Below, piece after piece: positions 1 to 8,143 of a stretch of DNA of 64,000 nt. Location of the stretch: contig CAYOIZ010000016.1 of NCBI GenBank assembly GCA_964404165.1, positions 1-64,000 of the forward strand. Reading direction: 5' to 3'. Position 1 is the first letter of the stretch; each line of letters begins with the position of its first letter. The position numbers and the translations under genes were made by a program. The notes under the pieces were generated by a model. The model saw nothing but the letters and a program-made list of their open reading frames with translations, did not search any database and was not told the DNA's origin. The DNA comes from DASYLJ01 sp964404165. Its GTDB lineage: Bacteria > Desulfobacterota > Binatia > DP-6.

Positions 1-3000
1 ACGGCGAACGGCGTGGAGTGTCGCGCGTCGGCGGGCGCCTGCGACGTGGCGGAGAACTGCACAGGATCGAGCGCGGCGTGCCCGGCGGACACGCTGGTGG
101 CGAACGGAGTGCAGTGTCGGGCGACAGCGGGCGTCTGCGACGTGGCGGAAAACTGCACGGGGGCGTCGGCGGCGTGTCCGGCGGACGGGTTCACGGCGGA
201 CGGCGTGGAGTGTCGGCCGTCGGCGGATGACTGCGACGTCGCGGAGGCCTGCACGGGCTCGGCGCCGGCGTGTCCGGCGGATGCGTTCGCCGCGAACACC
301 GTGGTGTGTCGTGCCGTCGCCGGCGCGTGTGACGTGGCGGAGAACTGCACGGGATCGAGCGCGGCCTGTCCGGTGGATACGCTGGTGGCGAACGGGGTGC
401 AGTGTCGGGCCACGGCGGGGGCGTGTGACGTGGCAGAGACGTGCACCGGCGCGTCGGCGGCATGTCCGGCGGACGCGTTCGCGGCGAGCAACGTGGAGTG
501 CCGACCGTCCGCGGACGACTGCGACGTTGCCGAGACCTGTACGGGGTCCGCCGCCCTGTGTCCGGCGGACGGGTTCGCGGCGAACACCGTGGAGTGTCGT
601 GCGGCGTCGGGTGTGTGTGACGTTGCGGAGACGTGCACGGGGGCGTCGGCGGCATGTCCCGCAGACGCACTAGTGGCGAACGGCGTGGAGTGCCGTGCCG
701 CGGCAGGTGTGTGTGACGTCGCGGAGACGTGCACCGGCGCGTCGGCGGCATGCCCGGCGGATGTGCTCGCGGCGAGCAGCGTCGAGTGTCGCCCGTCGGC
801 GGGTGACTGCGACGTGGCCGAGCTGTGCACGGGGTCGAGCGCGGCGTGTCCCGCAGACGCGTTGGTGGCGAACGGCGTCGAGTGCCGTGCGGCGTCGGGT
901 GTATGCGACGTCGCGGAGACGTGCACCGGCGCGGCATCCGCGTGTCCGGCGGATGTGCTCGCGGCGAGCAGCGTCGAGTGTCGCCCGTCGGCGGGTGACT
1001 GCGACGTGGCCGAGCTGTGCACGGGGTCGAGCGCGGCGTGTCCCGCAGACGCGTTGGTGGCGAACGGCGTCGAGTGCCGTGCGGCGGCAGGTGTGTGCGA
1101 CGTCGCGGAGACGTGCACCGGCGCGGCGTCCGCGTGTCCCGCGGACGGGTTCGCGGCGAGCAGCGTCGAGTGCCGGCCGTCGGCGGATGACTGCGACGTC
1201 GCGGAGCACTGCACGGGGTCGAGTGCGGCATGTCCGACGGACGCGTTCGCCGCCAGCTCCCTGGTGTGCCGTGCGGTGGCGGGCGCCTGCGACGTCGCGG
1301 AGCTGTGCACGGGGGCGTCCGCGGCGTGTCCCGCAGACGCACTGGTCACGAACGGCGTGGAGTGCCGTGCCGCGGCAGGTGTGTGTGACGTCGCGGAGGA
1401 CTGCACGGGGTCGAGTGCGGCATGTCCGACGGACGTGTTCGCCGCCAGCACCGTGGAGTGTCGTGCGGCGGCGGGCGTCTGTGACGTCGCGGAGACGTGC
1501 ACGGGCGCGTCGGCGGTATGTCCGGCGAACGTGTTCGCGGCGAGCGGCGTGGCGTGTCGGCCGTCGGCGGACGACTGCGACGTGGCGGAGACCTGCACCG
1601 GTGCGGCCGCGGCGTGTCCGGCCGATGTGTTTGCGGCGAATACCGTCGAGTGTCGGGTGGCGGCGGGGGGGTGCGACGTCGCGGAGCTGTGCACGGGGTC
1701 GAGCGTGGCATGTCCTGCAGACGCGTTGGTGGCGAACGGCGTCGAGTGCCGTGCGGCGGCAGGTGTGTGCGACGTCGCGGAGACGTGCACCGGCGCCTCG
1801 GTCACGTGCCCGGCGGACGGGTTCGTCGCGGGCAGCGTCGAATGCCGCCCCTCGTCCGACGACTGCGACGTCGCGGAGCACTGCACGGGGTCGAGTGCGG
1901 CATGTCCGACGGATGCGTTCGCCGCCAACACCGTGGAGTGTCGCGCGGCGGCGGGCGTCTGTGACGTCGCGGAGACGTGCACGGGCGCGTCGGCGGCATG
2001 TCCGGCGAACGTGTTCGCGGCGAGCAGCGTCGAGTGTCGTCCTTCGGCCGACGACTGTGACGTCGCGGAGCACTGTACCGGGTCGAGTGCCTCCTGCCCG
2101 GTGGATGCGCTCGCAGCGAACGGTGTGGAGTGTCGGCCGTCGGTGGGCACCTGCGACGTGGCGGAGTCGTGCACGGGGTCGTCGCCGACATGCCCTGCGG
2201 ACGCCTTCGAGCCGAGCAGCGTGCAGTGCCGTGCGTCGAGCGGTGCCTGCGACGTCGCGGAATCCTGCACGGGCGCCGACGCCACGTGTCCCGCCGACAC
2301 CGTGCTCCCCGCCGGTCTGGCCTGCCGGACCGCGGCCGACGTCTGCGACCTTTCCGAAGCCTGCGACGGCGTCGCGACGGTGTGCCCCGACGACCTGCGT
2401 TCGCCCGACGCCGACGTCGACGGTGCGTGCGACGCCATCGACGTGTGCCCCGTGGTTCCCGATCCCGGGCAGGGCGATGGTGACGGCGACGGGGTCGGCG
2501 ACGAATGCGATCCCTGCTCGAACGTCGTGCCCATCTTCACCGACAAGGCCCGACTCCGATTCTCGCGACTGCTGACGCCGCCCGGCGACGATCGCCTCCG
2601 CTTCACGGGGGTGATGCGGCTCCCGGAGCCGCTGCGCCCGCGACTCGATCCGCGGGTGCGTGGGATACGCCTCATCGTCACGACGGTCGCCGGCGTCACG
2701 GTCCTGGACGCGGTGCTGCCGCCCGACGCCTACGACCGCACGAAGGGGGCTGGGTGGCTGATCACCACCAACCGGCGGGGATGGGGCTACCTGAATCGTG
2801 GCAGGGGCGTGCCACTCGTCGCGGGAATCCAGCGCGTCACGCTTCGCCTGGCGCGTCCCGCGGGCACGATCCGCTTCTCCGTGCGCGGCAAGCTCGGCAG
2901 CTATGCCGTGCGCCTGGCCGACCTGCCGCTGCAGGCCACCCTCGTCCTCGATTCGCCCATCGCCCGCACCGGTGCCTGCGCGGAGACGCCGGCCGTCGAC

Positions 3001-3051
3001 GGTGCCTGTGCCGTGCGCGCCGGTGGACGAAGCGTGCGCTGCCGTTGGTGA
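1..3051 (+). CDS. Secreted-type protein of tandem disintegrin-like Cys repeats (5' end outside window)
   Basis: The frame is open from the first base, so the N-terminus, presumably with a signal peptide, lies upstream. From position 13 the protein is an array of 25 modules of 32 residues. Each has Cys at relative positions 0, 7, 13 and 20, with the next module's Cys at 32, plus conserved CR, CDVAE, CTG and CPAD. Family knowledge: this spacing and these residues match the disintegrin-like module of ADAM and snake-venom metalloproteases. Around 2400-2510 follows an Asp/Gly-rich segment with two CD or CP pairs resembling a thrombospondin type-3 calcium repeat. The last ~180 residues form a predicted beta-rich domain ending in CAETPA and RCRW. 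The downstream gene is a paralogue with the same C-terminal half. Function is unknown; extracellular adhesion or calcium-dependent structure is an inference. Confidence 0.85.
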   Translation, partial: TANGVECRASAGACDVAENCTGSSAACPADTLVANGVQCRATAGVCDVAENCTGASAACPADGFTADGVECRPSADDCDVAEACTGSAPACPADAFAANTVVCRAVAGACDVAENCTGSSAACPVDTLVANGVQCRATAGACDVAETCTGASAACPADAFAASNVECRPSADDCDVAETCTGSAALCPADGFAANTVECRAASGVCDVAETCTGASAACPADALVANGVECRAAAGVCDVAETCTGASAACPADVLAASSVECRPSAGDCDVAELCTGSSAACPADALVANGVECRAASGVCDVAETCTGAASACPADVLAASSVECRPSAGDCDVAELCTGSSAACPADALVANGVECRAAAGVCDVAETCTGAASACPADGFAASSVECRPSADDCDVAEHCTGSSAACPTDAFAASSLVCRAVAGACDVAELCTGASAACPADALVTNGVECRAAAGVCDVAEDCTGSSAACPTDVFAASTVECRAAAGVCDVAETCTGASAVCPANVFAASGVACRPSADDCDVAETCTGAAAACPADVFAANTVECRVAAGGCDVAELCTGSSVACPADALVANGVECRAAAGVCDVAETCTGASVTCPADGFVAGSVECRPSSDDCDVAEHCTGSSAACPTDAFAANTVECRAAAGVCDVAETCTGASAACPANVFAASSVECRPSADDCDVAEHCTGSSASCPVDALAANGVECRPSVGTCDVAESCTGSSPTCPADAFEPSSVQCRASSGACDVAESCTGADATCPADTVLPAGLACRTAADVCDLSEACDGVATVCPDDLRSPDADVDGACDAIDVCPVVPDPGQGDGDGDGVGDECDPCSNVVPIFTDKARLRFSRLLTPPGDDRLRFTGVMRLPEPLRPRLDPRVRGIRLIVTTVAGVTVLDAVLPPDAYDRTKGAGWLITTNRRGWGYLNRGRGVPLVAGIQRVTLRLARPAGTIRFSVRGKLGSYAVRLADLPLQATLVLDSPIARTGACAETPAVDGACAVRAGGRSVRCRW
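13..2412 (+). repeat. 25 tandem 96-bp coding repeats (disintegrin-like modules)
   Basis: Units begin at 13, 109, 205, 301 and so on in exact 96-bp steps to 2317, each starting just before the TGT or TGC of the CR pair. Unit types alternate: CRA(A/S)(A/S)G units and CRPSADD units. They follow a 3-unit rhythm at the start (13-588) and a 2-unit rhythm around 685-1164. The last unit (2317-2412) is degenerate and leads into the Asp-rich segment. Confidence 0.95.
757..1086 (+). repeat. Recent 192-bp (two-module) tandem duplication inside the array
   Basis: Bases 757-894 and 949-1086 read identically by eye (138 bp, offset 192 bp), including synonymous positions. Most other unit pairs differ at many third positions. 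The identical copies indicate a recent unequal recombination or slippage event that changed the module number by two. Confidence 0.8.
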
Positions 3052-3121
3052 GTCAAGATTCTGACTCGGCAAACATGATCGCATGCTGAAGTATGTGCAG
3101 ATTCAGTCGATATTTCTGAAT

Positions 3122-5683
3122 ATGCGAAACGTCGGCAAGCCGTCGTCGATTGGGCTCTGCGTGCTGCTGGGCGTCCTCCTGCTCGCGCCGCGTCCGGCGA
3201 CCGCCCAGTCGATCACGAACCTGACCGTCACCAAGAACGCGGGCAACAGTGCCGACGACGTCACCCCGACGCTGTTCGACCTCCTGGCCGACCGCTACCA
3301 GCGTGGCACGACGGTGGCCGTCTCGAGCTCCAACGCGACGTCCTTCACGACCCGCTACGCGGAGATCGTCGGTGCCGACGTCGACCTGCTGAGCGTCGGC
3401 GCACGCTCGATCACGCAGACGACCGACTACACGATCGACTTCGACGTGACGGCGCCCGGCCAGTATTCGCTCACCGTCGCGATGGACCTCTCGGGCGCGC
3501 TGACGTTGCACGACGACGGGGCGTCGGCCGCGGCCGACGTGACGGCCATCAGCGGCGGACAGACCGGCGGCACGGTGGCGAGCGGCAGCCTGAACCTCGC
3601 GGACCCGGGCTCGCTGTCCGGCACGGGCTCCGGGAACACGCCGTTCTCCGAGAGCGGGCTCGCGATCATCGAAGGCACCAGCAACGGCGTGACGCAGCAC
3701 CACACGTTGACCTTCACGTGGTCGGCGACGTGCACGTCGACCGGTGTCCTGGGCCTCCTCTTCGGCGACGAGTGCGCCGTGCGCATCGGCCTCCCGACCG
3801 ACTACACCGACACCGCCGGCGACTATCCCGGCGTCGGCACCCGCACGCAGACCGACGACGGTCACCTCGTCAGCGTCACGTTGACGTCGCTCTGCGGCAA
3901 TACTGTCCTGAACGCGGGCGAAGGCTGCGACGACGGCAACAACACCAGCGGGGACTGCTGCTCGGCGTCCTGCCAGGTCGAGACGGCCGGCACCGCCTGT
4001 CGCGCCGCCATCGTCGGCGGGTGCGACGTGCAGGAGACGTGCGACGGCTCGACCCCGACCTGTCCGACGGACGCGGTGGTCGGCGCCGGCGTCACCTGCC
4101 GCGCCGCCGCCGGCGTCTGCGACGTCCTCGAGGCCTGTGACGGCTCGTCCGGTACCTGCCCCGGCGACACGTTCCTTCCGTCCAGCACGGAGTGTCGTGC
4201 CGCGGCCGGCGTGTGCGACGTGGCAGAGAACTGCAGCGGTTCGTCGGCGGCCTGTCCCGGCGACACGCTGGAAACGCCGGGCGTCGAGTGTCGGGCCTCG
4301 GCGGGCCCGTGCGACGCGGCGGAGAGCTGCAGCGGCGCGTTCGTCGGCTGCCCGACGGACACCTTCGTCGCAGGCGGTGTGGTCTGCCGTGCGGCGGCCG
4401 GCGCGTGCGACGTCGCCGAGACGTGCAGCGGCAGCGCGGCCGGCTGTCCGATGGACGCCATCGCAGCGAATGGCGTGGAGTGTCGCGCCGCTGCCGGCGG
4501 CTGCGACGTGGCCGAGACCTGTGACGGCGTCGGTACGTCGTGCCCGAGCGACGAGATCGCCGACGCCGGGGTGGTGTGCCGCCCGTCGCTCGGCCCGTGC
4601 GACGTGGCGGAGAGCTGTGGCGGCGCGTTCGTGCAGTGTCCCGTCGACGTGGTGGCTGCCGCGGGCGTCCAGTGCCGCGCGTCAGCGGGTGTGTGCGACG
4701 TCGCCGAGACGTGCACCGGCTCGTCGGGTGCGTGTCCCACCAATGCCTTCGCGGCGTCGAGCGTCACCTGTCGCGCGTCGACCGGTGCCTGCGATCTCGC
4801 CGAGACGTGCACGGGATCGTCGGCGAGCTGTCCGGTGAACGCGCTCGCACCCGGCGGCACGGTCTGTCGCGCCGCTGCCGGTGCCTGCGACGTCGCCGAG
4901 ACGTGCAGCGGTGCCGGTGTGACCTGTCCGGCCGACGTGCTCCAGGCCGCGGGGACGGTGTGCCGTCCAATCGCCGATTCGTGCGACGCGGCCGAGCAGT
5001 GCAGCGGTACCACCGCCGCGTGCCCCACCGACCTGCGGCCGTTCGATGCGGACGGCGACGGCGCCTGCGACGGCGTCGATACCTGTCCGGACGTCTCGAA
5101 TCCGCTGCAGGCGGACGGCGACGGCGACGGGCTCGGCGACGCCTGTGATCCGTGCACCAACATCGTGCCGATCTTCACGGACACGGCGAAGCTGCGTCTC
5201 TCGCGTGTGTTCGCGCCGAACGGCGACGATCGGCTGCGGCTCGTCGGCACCATGCCGCTGCCCGACGCACTCACCCCGAAGCTGGCGCCGCTCGAGCACG
5301 GCGTCCGAATCCTCGTCGTCACCGCAGGGGGGCGCACGGTGCTCGACGTCACGCTGCCGAACGCGGCCTACGACACGGTGACGCGGGCCGGGTGGACCGG
5401 CCGCGGCAACGGCCGGAGCTGGACCTACCGCAACCGGGGAAGCTCGGCGCCGCTGCTGAGCGGCATCCAGCGCGTCACGCTGCGACGCGCCCGGAACGGG
5501 GGGGTGCGCTTCGTCGTCCGTGGCAAGCTCGGCACCTATCCGGTGGCCGCCGCGGAGCTGCCGCTCGAGGCCACCGTCGTGCTCGATGCGCCGGTCGCGA
5601 GGACGGGTGCGTGCGCCGAGACGCCCGCGGCCGGCAGATGCGCGGCACGCGGGGGCGGCTCGTCGATTCGCTGCCGCTGGTAG
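3122..5683 (+). CDS. Secreted disintegrin-like repeat protein, paralogue of the upstream gene
   Basis: About 853 residues. An N-terminal signal peptide (hydrophobic core LCVLLGVLLL, cleavage near ATAQ) precedes a ~230-residue N-domain without recognised motifs. Next comes a CGNTVLNAGEGCDDGN segment typical of DUF4215/Myxococcus disulfide repeats, then 11 disintegrin-like 32-33-residue modules (about 3998-5050). A thrombospondin-3-like Asp-rich stretch (DADGDGACD, DGDGDGLGDACD) and the same beta-rich C-terminal domain as the upstream gene follow, ending CAETPA and RCRW. I chose ATG 3122 because the in-frame ATG at 3083 adds 13 AT-rich codons unlike the rest of the gene and a poor signal-peptide start. 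The modules are more diverged than in the upstream array. Role unknown; likely surface-exposed or secreted. Confidence 0.85.
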   Translation: MRNVGKPSSIGLCVLLGVLLLAPRPATAQSITNLTVTKNAGNSADDVTPTLFDLLADRYQRGTTVAVSSSNATSFTTRYAEIVGADVDLLSVGARSITQTTDYTIDFDVTAPGQYSLTVAMDLSGALTLHDDGASAAADVTAISGGQTGGTVASGSLNLADPGSLSGTGSGNTPFSESGLAIIEGTSNGVTQHHTLTFTWSATCTSTGVLGLLFGDECAVRIGLPTDYTDTAGDYPGVGTRTQTDDGHLVSVTLTSLCGNTVLNAGEGCDDGNNTSGDCCSASCQVETAGTACRAAIVGGCDVQETCDGSTPTCPTDAVVGAGVTCRAAAGVCDVLEACDGSSGTCPGDTFLPSSTECRAAAGVCDVAENCSGSSAACPGDTLETPGVECRASAGPCDAAESCSGAFVGCPTDTFVAGGVVCRAAAGACDVAETCSGSAAGCPMDAIAANGVECRAAAGGCDVAETCDGVGTSCPSDEIADAGVVCRPSLGPCDVAESCGGAFVQCPVDVVAAAGVQCRASAGVCDVAETCTGSSGACPTNAFAASSVTCRASTGACDLAETCTGSSASCPVNALAPGGTVCRAAAGACDVAETCSGAGVTCPADVLQAAGTVCRPIADSCDAAEQCSGTTAACPTDLRPFDADGDGACDGVDTCPDVSNPLQADGDGDGLGDACDPCTNIVPIFTDTAKLRLSRVFAPNGDDRLRLVGTMPLPDALTPKLAPLEHGVRILVVTAGGRTVLDVTLPNAAYDTVTRAGWTGRGNGRSWTYRNRGSSAPLLSGIQRVTLRRARNGGVRFVVRGKLGTYPVAAAELPLEATVVLDAPVARTGACAETPAAGRCAARGGGSSIRCRW

Positions 5684-5711
5684 GCGGCGCCCTCCGAGAG
5701 AGAGGGGTGCG

Positions 5712-5745
5712 GTACGGCGGCGACCGTTGTCGGTTGCCGCCGCAC
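5712..5745 (+). terminator. Strong hairpin after the repeat-protein pair
   Basis: A 15-bp stem (5712-5726 with 5731-5745, one mismatch and one G-T wobble) closes a TTGT loop 28 bases after the stop codon. No T-run follows, so this is either a Rho-dependent or weak intrinsic terminator, or an mRNA 3'-end stabiliser. Confidence 0.5.
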
Positions 5746-5983
5746 CGCGCGGACGCGGACAGGGACACGGGGTGGAGGAGGAACGCGGGGACGCGCGTTC
5801 GAAGACCATCCCATCGCAAGGCGCGTGCCGGCGGCGGCGCCAGGCGGGACGTGGCGCCCCTGTGCCACCGGTCCGGGGCGCGCGTGCCACTGTGCCGCCC
5901 GCGGCACGGTCCGTGGCCCATCCACGCCGTCTGGCCCGTCCGTAGGGGATGGTGTACCGCTGCGGGACGCGCCACGGAGGCCA

Positions 5984-6009
5984 TGAAACATCCGGCGCTC
6001 TCCGGCGTC
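5984..6009 (+). promoter_or_regulatory. Possible ECF-sigma promoter for the bufferin operon
   Basis: The 371-bp gap 5684-6054 has no gene. In it, TGAAAC (5984-5989) and CGTC (6006-6009) lie 16 bases apart, the general AAC / CGTC layout of extracytoplasmic-function sigma promoters. It sits 45 bp before bufA2. Family knowledge: many bufferin operons are under ECF sigma factors, but none is encoded in this window. Weak evidence. Confidence 0.3.
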
Positions 6010-6054
6010 GAAGGCAGCACAACCAACCCGCCCCCTTCCAGAAGGAGAGACGCA

Positions 6055-6315
6055 ATGAAGATGAACAAGGGTACCGCCATCGCCACCGCCGCGGCCGTCC
6101 TGATCCTGGCCGGCGCCGTGCAGGCGAAGGCCGAGGACAAGGCCACGGGCGATCAGGTGAAGTGTAGCGGCATCAACGAGTGCAAGGGCCACAGCGCGTG
6201 CGCCGGCGGCGCTGGCGGCAACAGCTGCGGTGGCCAGAACTCGTGCAAGGGCAAGGGCGTGACCAACACGACCAAGGCCGAGTGCGAGAAGAAGGGCGGC
6301 AAGGTCGTCCAGTGA
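6055..6315 (+). CDS. bufA2: BufA2-type bufferin precursor (periplasmic metallophore RiPP)
   Basis: An 86-residue precursor with a cleavable signal peptide (hydrophobic residues 8-22, cleavage near AQAKA). The Cys-rich core has Cys 37, 43, 49, 58, 64 and 77, with NECKG and NSCKGKG repeats and a final ECEKKGG. This layout is that of the BufA2 family, whose cysteines are modified by a DUF692 (MNIO) enzyme so that the exported peptide can bind copper. A good ribosome site (AAGGAG, 6042-6047) fixes the start. bufB and bufC follow immediately. Copper buffering in the periplasm is family knowledge; the metal here is an inference. Confidence 0.85.
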   Translation: MKMNKGTAIATAAAVLILAGAVQAKAEDKATGDQVKCSGINECKGHSACAGGAGGNSCGGQNSCKGKGVTNTTKAECEKKGGKVVQ

Positions 6316-6320
6316 GCTCC

Positions 6321-6360
6321 GCGAGCGGGACCCCGCCGCGTGCGGGGTCCCGCCGCTCGC
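6321..6360 (+). terminator. GC-rich hairpin between bufA2 and bufB
   Basis: Left arm 6321-6336 pairs with right arm 6342-6360, a long GC stem with a 3-base bulge and a 5-base loop. It begins 5 bases after the bufA2 stop and ends 4 bases before the bufB ATG. It could act as an attenuator that gives more precursor than enzyme transcript, and it occupies the place where a bufB ribosome site would be. Confidence 0.65.
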
Positions 6361-6364
6361 TTCC

Positions 6365-7222
6365 ATGAACCCCACCGACTTTCCCTACCTCGGCCACGGC
6401 ATCGGCCTCCGACCCGCGCACTACCCGCGGGTCCTCGAAGGCGCGCGAGCCGACTGGTTCGAGGTCATCAGCGAGAACTTCATGATCCCCGGGGGCCGAC
6501 CGCTGGCCATCCTCGAGCAGGTGCGGGCCGACAGCCCCATCGTGCTGCACGGGGTGTCGCTGTCGATCGGCTCCACCGACGCCCTGAACGAGCGATACCT
6601 CGGCGAGCTGCGCGATCTCGCGGCGCGCGTCGAGCCCGCGTGGGTGTCCGACCACCTCTGCTGGGGCAGCGTCGGACGCCACTATGCCCACGACCTGCTG
6701 CCGCTGCCCTACACCGAGGAGGCGCTCGCCCACGTCGTGCGGCGCATCGAGCACGTGCAGGAGACGCTGGGGCGTCGCATCCTGATCGAGAACGTCTCCA
6801 GCTACGTCGCCTATGCGCACTCGGCCATGCCCGAGTGGACGTTTCTCGCCGAGGTCGCGGAGCGCGCCGACTGCGGCATCCTGCTCGACGTCAACAACAT
6901 CTACGTCAGCAGCGTGAACCACGGCTTCGATGCGGCGGCCTATCTCGCGGGCGTGCCGGTGGGTCGCGTCGGCCAGGTGCACCTCGCCGGCCACAGCGAC
7001 CACGGCACCCATCTGCTCGACACGCACGACGCGCCGGTGCGCGACGAGGTGTGGGACCTCTACCGCGCCGCGGTCCGTCGCTTCGGTCGGATGTCGACGC
7101 TGGTCGAATGGGACGATCACCTGCCGCCCGTGGAGGACGTGCTGGCCGAGGCCGAGCGCGCCCGCGCCGTCGAGGCCGAGGTCCTGTCGGAGGAGCCGCA
7201 TGTCCGCGCCGGCGCTGCGTGA
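6365..7222 (+). CDS. bufB: BufB: DUF692-family multinuclear iron oxidase (MNIO)
   Basis: At 285 residues it has the length usual for the DUF692 TIM-barrel family. Family motifs in order: GHGIGLR near the start, WFEVISENFM, VLHGVSLSIGS, WVSDHLCW, ILIENVSSY, GILLDVNNIYVSS followed by NHGFD, VHLAGHSDHG and LVEWDDHLP. These carry the His, Asp, Glu and Asn ligands of the di/tri-iron centre in MbnB-like enzymes. Family knowledge: it oxidises precursor cysteines, for example to thiooxazole-type rings. There is no ribosome site, because the hairpin ends just before the ATG, so translation may depend on bufA2 or on the hairpin melting. It overlaps bufC by 23 bp. Confidence 0.92.
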   Translation: MNPTDFPYLGHGIGLRPAHYPRVLEGARADWFEVISENFMIPGGRPLAILEQVRADSPIVLHGVSLSIGSTDALNERYLGELRDLAARVEPAWVSDHLCWGSVGRHYAHDLLPLPYTEEALAHVVRRIEHVQETLGRRILIENVSSYVAYAHSAMPEWTFLAEVAERADCGILLDVNNIYVSSVNHGFDAAAYLAGVPVGRVGQVHLAGHSDHGTHLLDTHDAPVRDEVWDLYRAAVRRFGRMSTLVEWDDHLPPVEDVLAEAERARAVEAEVLSEEPHVRAGAA

Positions 7223-7970
7223 CCTGCAGCAGCTCTTCTTCCGTGCCCTCGGCGGCGACGTGACGCCCGCGTTGCGCGACGTCGTGCAGTCCACCGCCGT
7301 CCTCCCGGCCGACCATCGGCTCGGCATCTACGCCGACATGTTCTTCTGGCGACTGCGCGGCGTCCTGGCGACGGACTTCGAGAAGACGGCGGCCGTCCTC
7401 GGCGACGAGGCGTTCACCAGCGCGGCCCGTGCGTATCTGGGCGCGCATCCGTCGGAGCACCCGTCGGTCCGCCACTTCGGTCGGCATTTCACGACACACC
7501 TGCACGCCCACCTGCCGGAGGGGGCGCCGCCCTGGGCCGCCGACCTCGCCGGCCTCGAATGGGCGCGGGTCGAGGTCTTCGACGCCCCCGACGCCACGCC
7601 CGTGCGTGCCGCCGATTTCGGCACCGTCGCGCCCGAGGACTGGCCGGGGCTGCGGTTCTCGGTCATTCCGGCGCTGCGCATCGTCGAGAGCGCCTGGCCC
7701 GTCCACCGCGCCTGGGAGGCGCCGGCCGACCTGCTCGTGGCCGAGCCGACGGTCGTGCGCGTCTGGCGGCAGGACCACGTCGTCTACCATTGCGCCGTGG
7801 ATGCCTCGGAGCGCGAGGCGATGCGCCGGCTGCTCGCGGGCGAGCCGTTCGGTGTCATCTGCGACGCCTTCGCCGAACTCCCCCCCGACGACGCCGGTGC
7901 CGCCGCCGGTGCCCTCCTTGCACGCTGGATCGAGGACGGCCTGATCGCCGGCTTCACGCCGCCCGTGTAG
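7200..7970 (+). CDS. bufC: BufC: DUF2063 (HvfC-like) partner of the MNIO enzyme
   Basis: 256 residues. The N-terminal half carries the DUF2063 signature (LRDLQQLFFRAL, LGIYADMFFWRL, TDFEKTAAVLGDEAF, YLGAHPSEHPSVRHFGRHF). The C-terminal half is the usual less conserved domain ending with a helix (AAGALLARWIEDGLI). Family knowledge: this protein recognises the precursor leader and presents it to the DUF692 enzyme. The ATG at 7200 lies inside bufB, indicating translational coupling. No DoxX-type BufD membrane protein follows, unlike many bufferin operons. Confidence 0.88.
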   Translation: MSAPALRDLQQLFFRALGGDVTPALRDVVQSTAVLPADHRLGIYADMFFWRLRGVLATDFEKTAAVLGDEAFTSAARAYLGAHPSEHPSVRHFGRHFTTHLHAHLPEGAPPWAADLAGLEWARVEVFDAPDATPVRAADFGTVAPEDWPGLRFSVIPALRIVESAWPVHRAWEAPADLLVAEPTVVRVWRQDHVVYHCAVDASEREAMRRLLAGEPFGVICDAFAELPPDDAGAAAGALLARWIEDGLIAGFTPPV

Positions 7971-7975
7971 GGGGG

Positions 7976-8143
7976 ATGAGCGACTGGGAAGAGGCCCGTC
8001 GTCGGGCCCTCGTCCTCGGGCTCGAGGCCACCCCGGCCCAGCGTCTGGCCTGGCTGGAGGAGATGATCGCGCTCGCCCATCGTTCCGGTGCACTGCCGAG
8101 ACCCCGTCCCCCCTTGACTGGGGACGACAGTGAACCTACTTAG
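7976..8143 (+). CDS. Small hypothetical protein downstream of bufC
   Basis: 55 residues with a strong G-rich ribosome site (7967-7975). It starts 5 bases after the bufC stop, so it is probably the fourth gene of the operon. Predicted as one long amphipathic helix (WEEARRRALVLGLEATPAQ, LAWLEEMIALA) followed by a Pro-rich tail. I recognise no domain. Its placement after bufC where bufD is common makes an accessory role possible, but its sequence is soluble rather than membrane-spanning. Confidence 0.6.
   Translation: MSDWEEARRRALVLGLEATPAQRLAWLEEMIALAHRSGALPRPRPPLTGDDSEPT
8114..8142 (+). promoter_or_regulatory. Candidate promoter of groESL
   Basis: TTGACT (8114-8119), 17 bases, then TACTTA (8137-8142), about 110 bp before groES. 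It overlaps the end of the small upstream ORF. No CIRCE inverted repeat is visible, so heat-shock control by HrcA is not supported here. Confidence 0.4.

Noticed and set aside
13..2412. Regular 96-bp period considered as a CRISPR array or satellite
   Set aside because: There are no unique spacers; the repeats are contiguous, coding and keep the frame.
670..3084. 804-codon minus-strand open frame under the repeat array
   Set aside because: Shadow of the repeats: its Arg/His/Pro-rich translation has the same 32-residue period and no family motif.
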